Of a stretch of 64,000 nucleotides of DNA, positions 50,201 to 53,934 are shown piece after piece (the stretch's first letter is position 1; every line of letters begins with the position of its first letter). The notes beneath the pieces were generated by a model, which searched no databases, was not told the DNA's origin, and saw only the letters and a program-made list of their open reading frames with translations. The DNA comes from Pieris napi (Eukaryota; Arthropoda; Insecta; Lepidoptera; Pieridae): NCBI RefSeq assembly GCF_905475465.1, contig NC_062238.1:10323368-10387367 (forward strand), given 5' to 3'. Made by a program: the position numbers and the translations under genes.

Positions 50201-51277
50201 CGATAGAGGGCCCGTTTTGATACGTATTATTTTGACCCAAATGTAGCGAAATTTTACAATATTTTGATTGTTCTAATTAATAAATTATTTAGCAGCTTTA
50301 ATGATAATTAATAAATTCGTTTATGTAATGCATTGAACTGTTTTGTAATTACTTAACTATATCCTAGAATATCACTTGATTTTGAATATCTTTTCCAGAC
50401 AACCAACCGAACACGGTGGAGTGTTCGCACTGTCGGGTGACTGTCGCTACCGCTGCCCATCTATAGATGCGTGCATATCCCCTGCACTATGGTGCGACGG
50501 TATTAGCCAATGCCCTGACGGAGCTGATGAGCGCCTTACACAATGTTCCTCCTTCATGAACGCTCCTTTCCATTACCTAACAGGGCTGATAGCGTTCATC
50601 GCATGTATCGCCTTCATTGTGGTGAGTTTTGCTTTGATACTGTATTATTAACGAGATTATAAGTAAAATATATATTTTTTTAAGGAATTTTAATTTCAGT
50701 TCTATGCCGGTTTATTATTGATATTCACTTCCCTTAACGATAGACGCCTTTTTTATAGAACAGGGGTAAACGAATAGGAGGCTCAACTAATGTTACAGAT
50801 ACCGGCAAACTTCTTGAACATTAAACAAGGGAGTGGGGGAAAATTTACACAGCGCGGGACACAAACGTCAACCGCCGCCCGCCGCCCACCCTCCCAGTGA
50901 TACCTAAATATCGCTTCTGCGCAGGCAACGACATATGTTAAAGATGTTTGCCGGTATCTGTAATTGAGACTTAAAGTCCGCCGCCCATTGAAACTCTCAA
51001 TGCCAGAGGGCTCACGAGTACGTTGCCGGACTTTAAAACGCGTTTCACGGACAAAAAGAAATATGCGTCGCCAGAACTAACGTGAACACACATTTAACCA
51101 ACCACAGTTTTCGCATCCATGAACTAAAACTGTACTATACTATTTAATTTAAAAACTTATATTTTCCAGGTCGCAGCAACTCGAAGTTGTCGGCGGCGCC
51201 GTTCCGCGCTCCAGCATCGCCTGAAAAGTTTCTCCTCGGACACAGCAATTTTCGATGAGAAAGAAGTGATTTGCTGA
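9044..51277 (+). CDS. Culd-like CUB/LDLa transmembrane protein gene (5' partial)
   Basis: Twelve exons join in frame: 9044-9180, 38593-38884, 39714-40306, 44042-44394, 45012-45245, 45580-45768, 46377-46583, 47577-47784, 48724-48954, 49727-49914, 50399-50621, 51170-51277. All have GT-AG borders and matching phases, giving 986 residues counted from the Cys at 9046. CUB-type repeats fill most of the ectodomain, for example CRLQSPNFPGVYPRN and VTVYDGYTTRDPVILRFCGG. A single LDLa module lies at residues 892-926 (CRYRC ... WCDGISQCPDGADE ... C), followed by a transmembrane helix at about 936-954 and a basic tail (SCRRRRS) ending in EKEVIC. Drosophila Culd has this order, a similar length (about 965 aa) and a role in endocytic trafficking of photoreceptor membrane proteins. 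The assignment rests on architecture, not alignment. The signal-peptide exon(s) upstream are missing: the first exon starts in phase 1 and no partner was found. Confidence 0.88.
9293..9517 (-). mobile_element. Small Helitron, TC...CTAG subfamily 1
   Basis: On the minus strand it runs from TCTACTATATAAAAATAAGT to GGAGTTCGCCGAGTTTGCTAG, inserted between A and T as Helitrons are. It closely matches 52513-52735. At 225 bp it has no coding capacity and is non-autonomous. It lies about 110 bp into the CUB-gene intron. Confidence 0.82.
9518..11379. other. Intronic AT-rich DNA, little recognisable
   Basis: I see no exon or complete element here. The only recognised piece is a decayed plus-strand tail of LINE family a at about 11022-11105 (CCGGCAACGCTCTTTCGAGC ... 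GGGCAGCGGTATCAC). Confidence 0.5.
11380..11534. mobile_element. Foldback MITE, right arm reduced
   Basis: The left arm GCCTTGTGATTCTGTAACTC ... TTTGGCATTCTGA is followed by the spacer AAGGTGGGAGCATGTAGTTT, but only the last 12 bases of the right arm remain (GAATCGCAAGGC). The intact form is at 46672-46914. Confidence 0.75.
12638..13066. repeat. Two short direct duplications in intron
   Basis: TTTTTTGCAGGTTGACATAT occurs twice, 57 bp apart (about 12645 and 12702). At 12968-13066 a unit of about 48 bp containing AATCTAAAAATAAATATAAA is tandemly duplicated with almost no divergence. Both look like recent replication or repair duplications. The surrounding 11540-13280 is otherwise plain AT-rich DNA. 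Confidence 0.7.
13285..13528. repeat. (TTTATTTTA)n minisatellite in T-rich tract
   Basis: After a T-rich lead-in, a 9-bp unit TTTATTTTA repeats about 17 times from roughly 13370 to 13527. One strand is almost free of G and C. It lies in the large intron. The flank 13530-14640 shows no recognisable feature. Confidence 0.85.
14645..14800. repeat. 15-bp tandem repeat array
   Basis: The unit TTACTAATTTTTAAA repeats about nine times with slight variation at the ends. It is AT-only apart from one C per unit. The stretch 14810-15680 after it is AT-rich with no gene seen. Confidence 0.85.
15684..15801 (-). rRNA. 5S ribosomal RNA, full-length copy
   Basis: The minus strand reads as a complete insect-type 5S rRNA: start GCCAACGTCCATACCACGTT, core CGGTTCTCGTCCGATCACC, TTAAGCAACGTCGGGCGAGG, TCAGTACTTGGATGGGTGAC and end CCTCGTGATGTTGTC, about 118 nt. 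A run of nine T on the minus strand follows directly, a pol III terminator. Small differences from the usual insect sequence are seen near the 3' end (GTTGTC where GTTGGC is expected to pair with the 5' end) and in CACCAAAG. It may be expressed or a young pseudogene. It shares its upstream spacer with the neighbouring copy. Confidence 0.85.
15802..16172 (-). repeat. 5S rDNA tandem unit with spacer
   Basis: DNA upstream of both 5S copies is shared: AATTTATTCCGTCTAGCCCC is preceded by AAAAGTGTCG and followed by CTTTCRCAACGC and ACTTCGTTCC in each (15830-15920 and 16088-16172). The two units are therefore a tandem array fragment with a unit of about 290 bp, not two independent retroposed 5S sequences. 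Confidence 0.75.
15981..16077 (-). pseudogene. 5S rRNA copy lacking its first ~21 nt
   Basis: This second 5S sequence runs from AATACACCGGTTCTCGTCC to GATGTTGGC and a T8 terminator. It keeps the internal promoter region but lacks the 5' strand of helix I, so it cannot fold normally. It has a TTAG in place of GGGA near CGCCT, and CTTG for CGTG near the 3' end. Confidence 0.8.
16180..17470. other. Intronic AT-rich DNA, no gene seen
   Basis: I find no exon-like, RNA-like or complete mobile sequence here. Open frames at 16314-16514 (plus) and 16733-16918 (minus) have no recognisable motif and no splice context linking them to the CUB gene. Confidence 0.4.
17473..17699 (-). mobile_element. tRNA-derived SINE
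   Basis: Same family as 3344-3591, minus orientation: AGTGGCGCTACAACC at the left, tRNA-like head ending AACACTGCTC at the right. It abuts the LINE relic at 17701. Confidence 0.8.
17701..18262 (+). pseudogene. LINE reverse-transcriptase C-terminus and tail
   Basis: The ORF 17734-18144 (136 codons) reads as the C-terminal end of a jockey/CR1-type non-LTR retrotransposon ORF2: KCIRAIMGVGPLISCRPVFH, FHELGILTVPSLYIFEAVMT and IFNHLPRSYRWLPCNVFKGK. The catalytic RT motifs are absent because the copy is 5' truncated. A short 3' region with AATAAAGGATTTATTTATTT ends it. The intact frame over 136 codons suggests a fairly young insertion. Confidence 0.75.
18541..18780 (-). mobile_element. Probable LINE 3' end
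   Basis: An (AAT)n tract is followed by ACTCTTTATTTGTTCTCTCA and a GC-richer body (GACAGGTAGCCAGCCTCTCC), as expected for a minus-oriented non-LTR tail. Family not identified. Confidence 0.35.
18803..18857. repeat. (GT)n microsatellite
   Basis: This is a GT-rich simple repeat, interrupted by A substitutions, followed by GGGGGAGTGGGTG. Confidence 0.85.
19433..19723 (+). mobile_element. Small Helitron, subfamily 2
   Basis: It starts TCTAATATATAAAATTCTCG, ends CGTTTGCCGGATAAGCTAG, is flanked by A and T, and is 291 bp long. It matches 38229-38534 but lacks about 40 bp after CTCCGAAACGGC. A decayed SINE-like stretch lies just upstream (about 19325-19432). Confidence 0.82.
19724..20892. other. 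Intronic AT-rich DNA, no gene seen
   Basis: Nothing beyond a faint SINE remnant near 19970-20030 (CCTCACGATATTTACG) is recognisable. Confidence 0.4.
20893..21264 (-). mobile_element. Helitron, subfamily 3
   Basis: On the minus strand it begins TCCTACTAATATTATAAACG and ends GTCGCGGGCACCAGCTAG, with A/T flanks. This is a common lepidopteran non-autonomous Helitron type. 372 bp, non-coding. Confidence 0.8.
21741..22303 (-). mobile_element. Helitron, subfamily 4 (563 bp)
   Basis: The minus strand starts TCTAAATATATAAAACAAAG, TCGTGTTAGGTACACCACTT and ends CGAAGTTAGTTGGGTCAGCTAG; flanks are A and T. Open frames inside (21788-22166) have no recognisable protein motif. Confidence 0.78.
22386..22564 (-). 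mobile_element. tRNA-derived SINE, partial
   Basis: Contains AGTCCATTGGTGCACAACCG and GATGAGAGTCGCACGCTAAA, ending near ACATTGCTC. The 3' part of the element (left end) is missing. Confidence 0.75.
23005..23144. mobile_element. Foldback MITE, one arm plus flipped spacer
   Basis: The left arm GCCTTGCGATTCTGTAACTC ... GGCATTCTGA is followed by the spacer in the opposite sense (ACAATAAACTACAAGCTCCC) compared with 11380-11534. The right arm is missing. Confidence 0.75.
23145..24329. other. AT-rich DNA between repeats and SDR-A
   Basis: No gene recognised. A (CCTCA)n-like run lies at about 23598-23618. A CTAG followed by CGCACCCGATAGG at 23470 may be the end of a decayed minus-strand Helitron. 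Confidence 0.35.
24330..24339 (-). promoter_or_regulatory. SDR-A polyadenylation signals
   Basis: Two overlapping AATAAA hexamers on the minus strand lie 35-44 nt after the SDR-A stop codon, a normal position for 3' end formation. Confidence 0.6.
24374..24527 (-). CDS. SDR-A exon 5 (C-terminus, stop)
   Basis: The acceptor TTTATTTTTCAG precedes 24527. The exon completes a phase-2 codon, encodes RVESAVNGIIEVIQRADNG ... EISEPF and ends TAA at 24376-24374. Confidence 0.92.
24374..31058 (-). CDS. SDR-A: NAD-type short-chain dehydrogenase/reductase
   Basis: Five exons on the minus strand join in frame: 31058-30960, 28522-28286, 27354-27184, 26521-26391, 24527-24374, giving 263 aa, normal for a classical SDR. 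The cofactor motif is TGGAAGVG (residues 13-20). Asp39 at the end of the second strand (HVAFLDV) predicts NAD rather than NADP. NNAG is at 93-96, catalytic Asn111, Ser141 (INVSSSHAF), Tyr154 and Lys158 (YNATK). All four catalytic residues are present. The closest family I recognise is insect 15-hydroxyprostaglandin dehydrogenase-like / alcohol dehydrogenase-like SDR, a probably cytosolic oxidoreductase for hydroxyl substrates; the substrate is unknown. The gene is nested in the CUB-gene intron on the opposite strand and is paralogous to SDR-B. ATG 31058 begins the usual N-terminus (MVWSVDNKVVLVTGG). Confidence 0.93.
24836..24990 (+). mobile_element. LINE family c tail (divergent)
   Basis: GTGGAGTTTCTTGCCCATTC ... 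TTTTTGACGTTCAAAAGTGC ... GAAATAAATGATTTGACTTT: a divergent 3' end inside SDR-A intron 4. Confidence 0.6.
25243..25365 (-). mobile_element. LINE family b tail
   Basis: The minus strand reads GGTTGCCTGGAAGAAATCGC, TTGTTAGCGATAAGGCCGCC and then an AT-rich end. It lies in SDR-A intron 4. The rest of that intron (25366-26390) shows nothing recognised. Confidence 0.7.
26391..26521 (-). CDS. SDR-A exon 4
   Basis: Encodes GNESGMKVRIITVCLGPTDT, the region after the active site with the LGPTDT loop typical of SDRs. Acceptor CAG at 26524-26522, donor GTAATT from 26390; ends in phase 2. Confidence 0.92.
26907..27070 (+). mobile_element. tRNA-derived SINE, 5' truncated
   Basis: ACATTCGCTCGAACGGAGAA through ACTGTAGCGCCACTGCTC. 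The head is lost. It lies about 110 bp downstream of SDR-A exon 3, in intron 3. Confidence 0.75.
27184..27354 (-). CDS. SDR-A exon 3 (active site)
   Basis: 57 codons carrying the catalytic Ser (VINVSSSHAF) and Tyr/Lys (VYNATKAAVL). Acceptor AACTTTTTTCAG, donor GTAAAA; phase 0 at both ends. It corresponds to the 58-codon exon 3 of SDR-B. Confidence 0.93.
27468..27585 (+). mobile_element. LINE family c tail fragment
   Basis: GAGTGGCGGAGAGTACAACG ... GACGTTTATAAGTGTTCATA ... AATTAAATAAAACTTA, in SDR-A intron 2. Confidence 0.55.
27808..28178 (-). mobile_element. LINE family c 3' region
   Basis: On the minus strand it runs from TCTCTCTCCCTAAAATATGG through CCTCCTGCTGATAGAGGACA to TGTTACTTATATGAATAAAT. 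It is the most complete copy of this tail and lies in SDR-A intron 2, about 100 bp from exon 2. It explains the fragments at 5105-5215 and 7640-7992. Confidence 0.75.
28286..28522 (-). CDS. SDR-A exon 2
   Basis: 79 codons: HVAFLDV (cofactor-specifying Asp39), KFIQCDIT (adenine-binding Asp), LDVVVNNAGIV and DVNF with catalytic Asn111. Acceptor GGTTACAG, donor GTAAGT, phase 0 at both ends. It has exactly the length of SDR-B exon 2. Confidence 0.93.
28523..30959. other. SDR-A intron 1, nothing recognised
   Basis: 2.4 kb of AT-rich DNA. A weak tRNA-like patch lies at 28797-28860 (TTAGTGGTTAACATATGCC ... GATTCAACTCCCG), possibly an old SINE head. No exon signal seen. Confidence 0.4.
30960..31058 (-). 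CDS. SDR-A exon 1 (start)
   Basis: 33 codons from ATG 31058: MVWSVDNKVVLVTGGAAGVG with the Rossmann glycine motif. Donor GTATGT from 30959, phase 0. Confidence 0.92.
31634..31740 (+). mobile_element. LINE family c tail, decayed
   Basis: GTGGATAGTTCCTTGCCAGT ... GATTTGGTAATTGGTAATAA ... CCGTTCATAAATTTTA, a divergent copy. Confidence 0.45.
31741..32035 (+). pseudogene. LINE ORF2 C-terminal relic and tail
   Basis: One frame reads LLNSLPEDIRRETSLDKFRG, FLKYHLLNML and a stop near 31883, the usual C-terminal end of a non-LTR retrotransposon ORF2. The 3' region ends GAATAAATTTAAATAATAAT. It is 5' truncated. Confidence 0.65.
32429..32612 (+). mobile_element. tRNA-derived SINE, decayed
   Basis: AGTGTTGGTCTAGTAGCTTC head, GGTGAAGGAAAACATAGTGA and AAGTCAACGGCGTGTGTCAA body; many substitutions, 3' end lost. 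Confidence 0.65.
33056..33440 (-). mobile_element. Possible LINE 3' region
   Basis: This is GC-richer than its surroundings. On the minus strand it contains AGGAGCGGAATTGGAAAATT, GGAGGAGGCTTTCAATCGGT and a terminal GAATAAAGGCTATTTTTATT. It resembles a non-LTR tail, but the family is not identified and it occurs only once here. Confidence 0.4.
33471..33713 (+). mobile_element. Second tRNA-derived SINE family with poly(A)
   Basis: The tRNA-like head has box A TGGTCTAGTGGTTAG and box B GGTTCGATCCC. The body reads GTCTTGGGTGTTTAAATATG, TATCCGTTGCCTAGTACCCA, AGCATGGGACTAGGTCAATT, then A10. It is a different family from 3344-3591. The head is too divergent in arm pairing to call a functional tRNA. 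Confidence 0.75.
34060..34412 (+). pseudogene. LINE family a ORF2 C-terminus and tail
   Basis: The frame at 34079-34405 contains FHHRTSRQNTKYHPYHLDVR, FLRQFLPRTTTMWNQLPTVV and FKKRAYQFLKGRQR, the C-terminal end of a common lepidopteran non-LTR reverse transcriptase. The 3' tail GGCGGCGGTATCACTTAACA, TCAGGTGAGCCTCCTGCCCG follows. RT catalytic motifs are missing. Confidence 0.75.
34462..34556 (-). mobile_element. LINE family c tail fragment
   Basis: AATCATTTATTCATGTAGGT, AACACAATGTACACTTATGA: the terminal 90 bp of the family, minus orientation. The interval 34557-36479 has no recognisable gene; a decayed family a piece lies near 35285-35330 and a G-run at 35113. Confidence 0.65.
36480..37590. 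repeat. Three tandem copies of a ~269-bp unit
   Basis: Copies start at 36480, 37054 and 37323 (AGCTAGCTTAAAATCTTGTT each). Copies 2 and 3 are nearly identical. Copy 1 is more diverged and is interrupted by a SINE (36528-36824). The unit contains an internal palindrome CTTTAGTAACTAAAG. No ORF or transposon end is seen. It lies 1 kb before the second recognised CUB exon. Confidence 0.88.
36528..36824 (+). mobile_element. Full-length SINE with 14-bp target duplication
   Basis: Complete copy from GCAGCAGTTTTGGCCTAGTG to AGCGCCACTGATTTAC, flanked by TTAATACATCTATA at 36514-36527 and 36825-36838. Box B is GATCGATCCC, with G-to-A change from the family. It gives the family's full length, about 297 bp. 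Confidence 0.88.
38001..38228 (-). mobile_element. Helitron 3' part
   Basis: The minus-strand end GCATGGCATGGAACAGCTAG is followed by a T flank. The 5' part is cut where another Helitron (38229-38534) begins. Confidence 0.55.
38229..38534 (+). mobile_element. Small Helitron, subfamily 2, complete
   Basis: TCTAATATATAAAATTCTCG ... CGACGTTTGCCAGGTCAGCTAG, flanked by A and T, 306 bp. It matches 19433-19723 and ends only 58 bp before the next CUB-gene exon. Confidence 0.85.
38593..38884 (+). CDS. CUB/LDLa gene exon (CUB1, second half)
   Basis: Acceptor TTTTTTTCACAG to 38592, donor GTGAGT from 38885. Encodes ILFDSFTLGRFTSFTEDGCP ... GGSWCGTSWG ... NNYNFDFRMAYKVL, completing the first CUB domain. 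Phase 0 in, phase 1 out. Confidence 0.92.
39714..40306 (+). CDS. CUB/LDLa gene exon (linker and CUB2)
   Basis: 197 full codons. A basic linker (RPFFKIRPKPYPVNITRGED) precedes a canonical CUB domain: CDRKNCRLQSPNFPGVYPRN, NLTCYYAV, CDEVQDYVTVYDGYTTRDPV, LRFCGGGVSVPEAISSGPEL. N-glycosylation sequons NIT and NLT. Donor GTAAGG; ends in phase 0. Confidence 0.93.
41777..41945 (+). mobile_element. SINE with internal deletion
   Basis: The head GCAGTGTTAGCATAGTGGCT and box B GGTTCGATCCC are present. The body jumps from CTATGTGCG directly to TTAGATTGACAAATGATCAT, missing about 115 bp relative to 36528-36824. Confidence 0.75.
42671..42890 (-). mobile_element. LINE family c tail, decayed
   Basis: TCATTTAGTCATGTAGGTAA, ACACTAATAAACGTCA and GAGAAGAACTGGCAAACTCT align by eye with the family, with many changes. 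Confidence 0.5.
44042..44394 (+). CDS. CUB/LDLa gene exon (third CUB-like region)
   Basis: Acceptor AAACGTTTTAG to 44041, donor GTATGA from 44395. Encodes VRFVDQQSPTYAKNKRACEF, WIRGTGRGVLEHPQHSLPPN, TTCLYHMQG, FRVWFSVLKFYV, EYCGSHLNIWDGP, another CUB domain with the sequon NTT. Phase 0 in, phase 2 out. Confidence 0.92.
44463..44818 (-). mobile_element. LINE family c 3' region
   Basis: Terminal TTCAAAATCATTTATTCATA, body GAAGAGAAGAACTGACAATA and TTGTCCTCTAGCAGGAGTCA, matching 27808-28178 and 7640-7992. It lies in the intron after the previous exon. Confidence 0.75.
45012..45245 (+). CDS. CUB/LDLa gene exon
   Basis: A T-run acceptor ends at 45011, donor GTGAGT from 45246. The phase-2 join makes the Cys of DIFCDKDRSVQ. 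Encodes SPQSVIVGRPPTNATLVARF, CRERAPRTCEHALLRRSRAC and KGDSLTLELKLTQGTALK. Sequon NAT. Confidence 0.9.
45580..45768 (+). CDS. CUB/LDLa gene exon
   Basis: Acceptor TATTATTTCAG, donor GTATTG. Encodes PVFFKALYEFVDLHQDGEPW, CSRRFSSRSFPEAPPDPPVT and SPRDVFLYGRGGNRNI, with a proline-rich segment. Phase 2 at both ends. Confidence 0.9.
45913..46120 (+). mobile_element. LINE family a tail, decayed
   Basis: GGCAGTTTTTGCCGCGCGCC, CCTTCAAGAAAAGAGGGTAC, AGGTCGGCAACACACATG: a diverged copy between exons. Confidence 0.65.
46377..46583 (+). CDS. CUB/LDLa gene exon
   Basis: Acceptor GTCTTTCAACAG, donor GTAAAA. Encodes CTYRFEANPGEVVRLKIWSV, RLCRSVHSAHSPWFRCGGEV, FDRPWRDSGPGVLRDCLC. Frame and phases (2 in, 2 out) fit both neighbours. 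Confidence 0.9.
46672..46914. mobile_element. Intact foldback MITE, 107-bp arms
   Basis: Arms 46672-46778 and 46808-46914 are complementary throughout by inspection (positions sum to 93586), starting GCCCTGCGATTCTGTAACTC, around a 29-bp spacer. No coding capacity. Related copies: 11380, 23005 and 52018. No clear target duplication. It lies in the intron just after the preceding exon. Confidence 0.9.
47133..47285 (-). mobile_element. Possible Helitron end and (AAT)n tract
   Basis: CTAGCAGACCGGCCAAGCGT resembles a reversed Helitron 3' end, but its outer flank base is not the expected one. A (TAA)n microsatellite at about 47259-47285 closes the segment. Confidence 0.35.
47577..47784 (+). CDS. 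CUB/LDLa gene exon
   Basis: Acceptor CTAATATTTCAG, donor GTAAGT. Encodes DVFDYEFTSTSTVAELKFDV, VNMTAMDDFRSFGFEASVEF and GPSGELLLYSSIMGM, a CUB-like beta-strand pattern with sequon NMT. Ends in phase 0. Confidence 0.92.
47796..48016 (+). mobile_element. Helitron 11 bp from a splice donor
   Basis: TCTTTATATATATAATTCTT ... ACGTCTGTGGGGTCCACTAG, A/T flanks, 221 bp, a known-looking lepidopteran type with GATTTTGATGAAATTTTTTG. The donor GTAAGTACATA remains intact before it. Confidence 0.85.
48338..48640 (-). pseudogene. LINE family a C-terminus and tail
   Basis: The minus strand carries RSSTTERFSRQFLPRTTTMW and NRLPTEVFLNQFDLGSFEKR, then the family tail GGTGAGCCTCCTGCCCGTTT. It lies in the intron before the 48724 exon. 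Confidence 0.75.
48724..48954 (+). CDS. CUB/LDLa gene exon
   Basis: Acceptor TGTATTCTTCCAG, donor GTATGA; 77 codons in phase 0: DHCDQRPWLIDPSPGRYLYL, NITVAPDLRHMCRTQNRIAV, SPVYICPLPPHRQ. Sequons NFT and NIT. Confidence 0.92.
49727..49914 (+). CDS. CUB/LDLa gene exon
   Basis: Acceptor CATTTAATTCCAG, donor GTATTA. Encodes EEQTVEIFSDGWIKEVDPLA, APPPSPDHFDLDWPRSLSVE and GSYFVTWLELSR, the last ectodomain beta-rich region before LDLa. Leaves in phase 2. Confidence 0.92.
49984..50160 (+). mobile_element. hAT-type element fragment
   Basis: It begins CAGTGTTTATCGTGGGGCCC and continues with GGGGGGGCAATTTCCTCG. One frame then reads QLDLTQRGDLRLKLTKLEAS, like the C-terminal end of Buster/ZBED-type hAT transposases. 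The other terminus is not seen. Confidence 0.5.
50399..50621 (+). CDS. CUB/LDLa gene exon (LDLa and membrane helix)
   Basis: Acceptor AATATCTTTTCCAG, donor GTGAGT. Contains the six-Cys LDLa module (CRYRCPSIDACISPALWCDG, ISQCPDGADERLTQC) with the calcium-binding D...DG..DE pattern, then YLTGLIAFIACIAFIV, the transmembrane segment. Phase 2 in, 0 out. Confidence 0.94.
50748..51045 (-). mobile_element. LINE family a tail split by a MITE
   Basis: The tail GTAAACGAATAGGAGGCTCA ... resumes at TCCGCCGCCCATTGAAACTC and CGTTGCCGGACTTT after the insertion at 50795-50961, dating the MITE as the younger event. Confidence 0.7.
50795..50961. mobile_element. 167-bp MITE with 16-bp TIRs
   Basis: The ends ACAGATACCGGCAAAC and GTTTGCCGGTATCTGT are exact inverted repeats; subterminal sequence is also partly symmetric. 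The GC-rich middle includes CCGCCGCCCGCCGCCCACCC. The superfamily is unclear: TTA/TAA flanks would fit a TTAA-targeting piggyBac relative, but the flanks are not clean. Confidence 0.75.
51170..51277 (+). CDS. CUB/LDLa gene last exon (cytoplasmic tail)
   Basis: Acceptor CTTATATTTTCCAG; 35 codons then TGA at 51275-51277. Encodes VAATRSCRRRRSALQHRLKS, FSSDTAIFDEKEVIC. The arginine cluster is a stop-transfer signal after the membrane helix. Confidence 0.93.
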   Translation, partial: VAATRSCRRRRSALQHRLKSFSSDTAIFDEKEVIC

Positions 51278-52017
51278 CCAAGCGAAGACTCCGTGCGATA
51301 CGTGGAAGTAGACAGGGTCACTACGGTGTGATTCTCCACGCACGGAGTCTGGATTTTTCCTTGTTAAAGACGCAATGACGTCACCGGGTCAATGACACGA
51401 CGGGCATTGAACTCGAATTGAGATTGAATAGTTTTAAAGCGAGCCTTCGGACCAAAGTGATACCGATTGGTCAGGATACTGTTTATATCGTGGTAATCTG
51501 ATTTTTACATGACAGATTCTCCTATATTAGCTCTCATACAAAATACTACATTAAAACGCCCAGTTTAATTTACTGGAAAGAATCAAATTTAAAGATTTAT
51601 ACTGCAAAACTTTTGTCTATGGGCTATGAAAATATCTTGCGTGATGTTTTGGGGTAGTTGGTTATATTAGTTTTAATGCTTTTAATTGTTAATTAGATGA
51701 CGAAAACAAATCAATATTGTGTATGGAGCTTATTGATTAACAATATTGACAGATTTGCTTTGAGACAGGAGTGTGTAAGGAAATCATGAATTATCAGAAT
51801 ACCATAATATTAAATTCGAATTATTTTAAGGCATTTAAGTTTTTGGTTGACAGATTTATGTAATCTTAATGAACGCACAATTTTTTTACCTGATCCGATC
51901 GGTTCAAGAATGTACGAGATATTTGTTGTATTCTCTTGTAAATAATTTAGTTGGAATGTTCGTTATATATTAAAATATCGTTGTGGCAATAATTAAATTG
52001 TATCAAAATCGAAGCCT
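51278..52017. other. CUB-gene 3' UTR and flank
   Basis: This probably holds the 3' UTR. ATTAAA at about 51808 and other weak signals exist, but none can be chosen confidently. No repeat or gene recognised. Confidence 0.4.
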
Positions 52018-52207
52018 GCCCTGCCGCTCAAATCAGTCGTGAAGCAGTCATTTTACGATTTGGCATTCTGATAAACAATAAACTACAAGCTCCCTTCTTA
52101 TCAGAATGTCAAATCATAAAATGACTGCTTCACGACTGATTTGAGAGCGACCGCCGATGCGAAAACCGCTGTGTGAGTTCGAAAAGTGAGTTACAGAATC
52201 GCAAGGC
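52018..52207. mobile_element. Foldback MITE, left arm internally deleted
   Basis: The left arm has lost about 65 bp (GCCCTGC joined to CGCTCAAATCAGTCGTGAAG). Spacer and right arm to GAATCGCAAGGC are complete. The spacer is in the 23005 orientation, opposite to 46672. Confidence 0.8.
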
Positions 52208-52512
52208 TGTGTTCCCTAAATTCGTATACGTGATACAATACTGCCATTTATGAAGTTCGTATACTTTAACTGTAATTTTAACCGAAAAAGTTTACAGTTT
52301 TTTTTAATACCAAAAATGAGTCTATTGACGTGTTATATTTGTTTAAGGGTGCGTTTCACTAACACAAATCACGATTAGGCGAGGTTTTTGAATTATTAAA
52401 ATTTATTAAGAAAGTTGTTGTTGGTTGGTGCAACGAACCAATGTTTCATTTGAGTACCTATATTTAAATATTAACACTGCGAAAATAGAGTTGTTCTCTT
52501 CTAGTATTGTTA

Positions 52513-52735
52513 TCTACTATATAAAAATAAGTCGGGTTTTCCTTCCTGACGCTATAACTCCAGAACGCACGAACCGATTTCCACGGTTTTGCATTCGTTG
52601 GAAAGGTCTCGGGCTCCGTGGGGTTTATAGCAGAAAATTCAGGAAAAATGTTAACAGAAAAGCGGGATCACCAAACGAAATGTTACATAAAACGAAGCCA
52701 TCTGGTGGCGAAACGGAGTTCGCCGAGTTTGCTAG
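52513..52735 (+). mobile_element. Small Helitron, subfamily 1
   Basis: TCTACTATATAAAAATAAGT ... CGCCGAGTTTGCTAG, A/T flanks, 223 bp; closely matches the reversed copy at 9293-9517. The ORF 52425-52802 runs across it and is spurious. The flank 52736-53934 shows nothing recognised. Confidence 0.85.
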
Positions 52736-53934
52736 TCGGCTATACAAAAGCGTCAGGGTAACGCGCGATACAAATTATCCGCAGGCGTTAGCGTCGTCGT
52801 AGAAAAGCAGTGAAACGCACCCAAAATGATACAATGACATGATTTTCCATCAACCATCAGCGAAAAAATGTGTTCAGTGTTGTCTATATCCAAAATTAAG
52901 GCACGTAAAAGCAATATGGAAGATTCATGTCAGTGACCTCATAAGCAATTTATAAATATCCTACTGTAAATAAAATTAAAACTAATTCATATCTTAAAGT
53001 ATTAAAGTGATATAAATTTGTTTCCCAAGGAAATTATTGAGATTTGTTATATCGAGTTAACTATTAGTAACTTGTAGTGATATTGATAATGACCTCGTAA
53101 TGGTTAGGATATTATAAAAATAGATTTGACCGGACGATACGTGTGACAGTCTTTGATTATTAACATATTAATAATAATAATAATATTTCCTAAGCTCGAT
53201 AGTGATTGATAATCGCGTCTAGCGGCGAAATTGCGCTAAGTACCCTGCGCTACAGCGTCAAAATGTTTGAATTATGTTAATTATTAATTACGATATCAAT
53301 TTCGTGAGTAAATTGTCAAATTTCAAGTTTTGACTTAAGATTCCTGTCTAAATATAATATAAAATGGTTATTAACATTAAAATTCGATAAATTAAACCTT
53401 AACAATTTTACTTTACAATTACAAATTAATGTAAATATAAAATAGATATTTAGTGAATAATTGACAGATTAATTACAAAATACATAATCCTTAACTTGTA
53501 GGCAACTCACGCCTGTTAAATTTTTTGAATGTTTTACGTTAATAGTACAAACTTTTAACGTAGTTTTTGTTACGTTAATAGTACAAAGCGCTGTTTTTAA
53601 TACGTGATTCGCTTTAAGCTTAAATTGCGCTTTGGTAGGAGAATATTAAGTTTAAGTAATGTAATAGATCAATAAATACTAATTGGATTCTCTAAAAGTT
53701 AACTATGGTAAGGCCACGAATGAACAAATTGCGAAGAAGTATGTTTTAGTCAAATATAATATCAAAGACTGTCATAAATCTGAAAACAATTATGGACTTA
53801 AAATATAAGGAAATACTGAATACATTTTCACTAAGATTGATAGTTAAGAGACTAACTGTGTAAATGCATATGATACCTTTATTGAAATAGAGAAGAGAAT
53901 AAACTGCTTATTTGAAAATCACATTACGTGGGTA

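Noticed and set aside
51149..51343. Minus-strand ORFs over the last CUB-gene exon
   Set aside because: Shadow frames of the exon 51170-51277.
52425..52802. 125-codon plus-strand ORF
   Set aside because: Most of it is the Helitron 52513-52735, which recurs at 9293-9517 as non-coding DNA.
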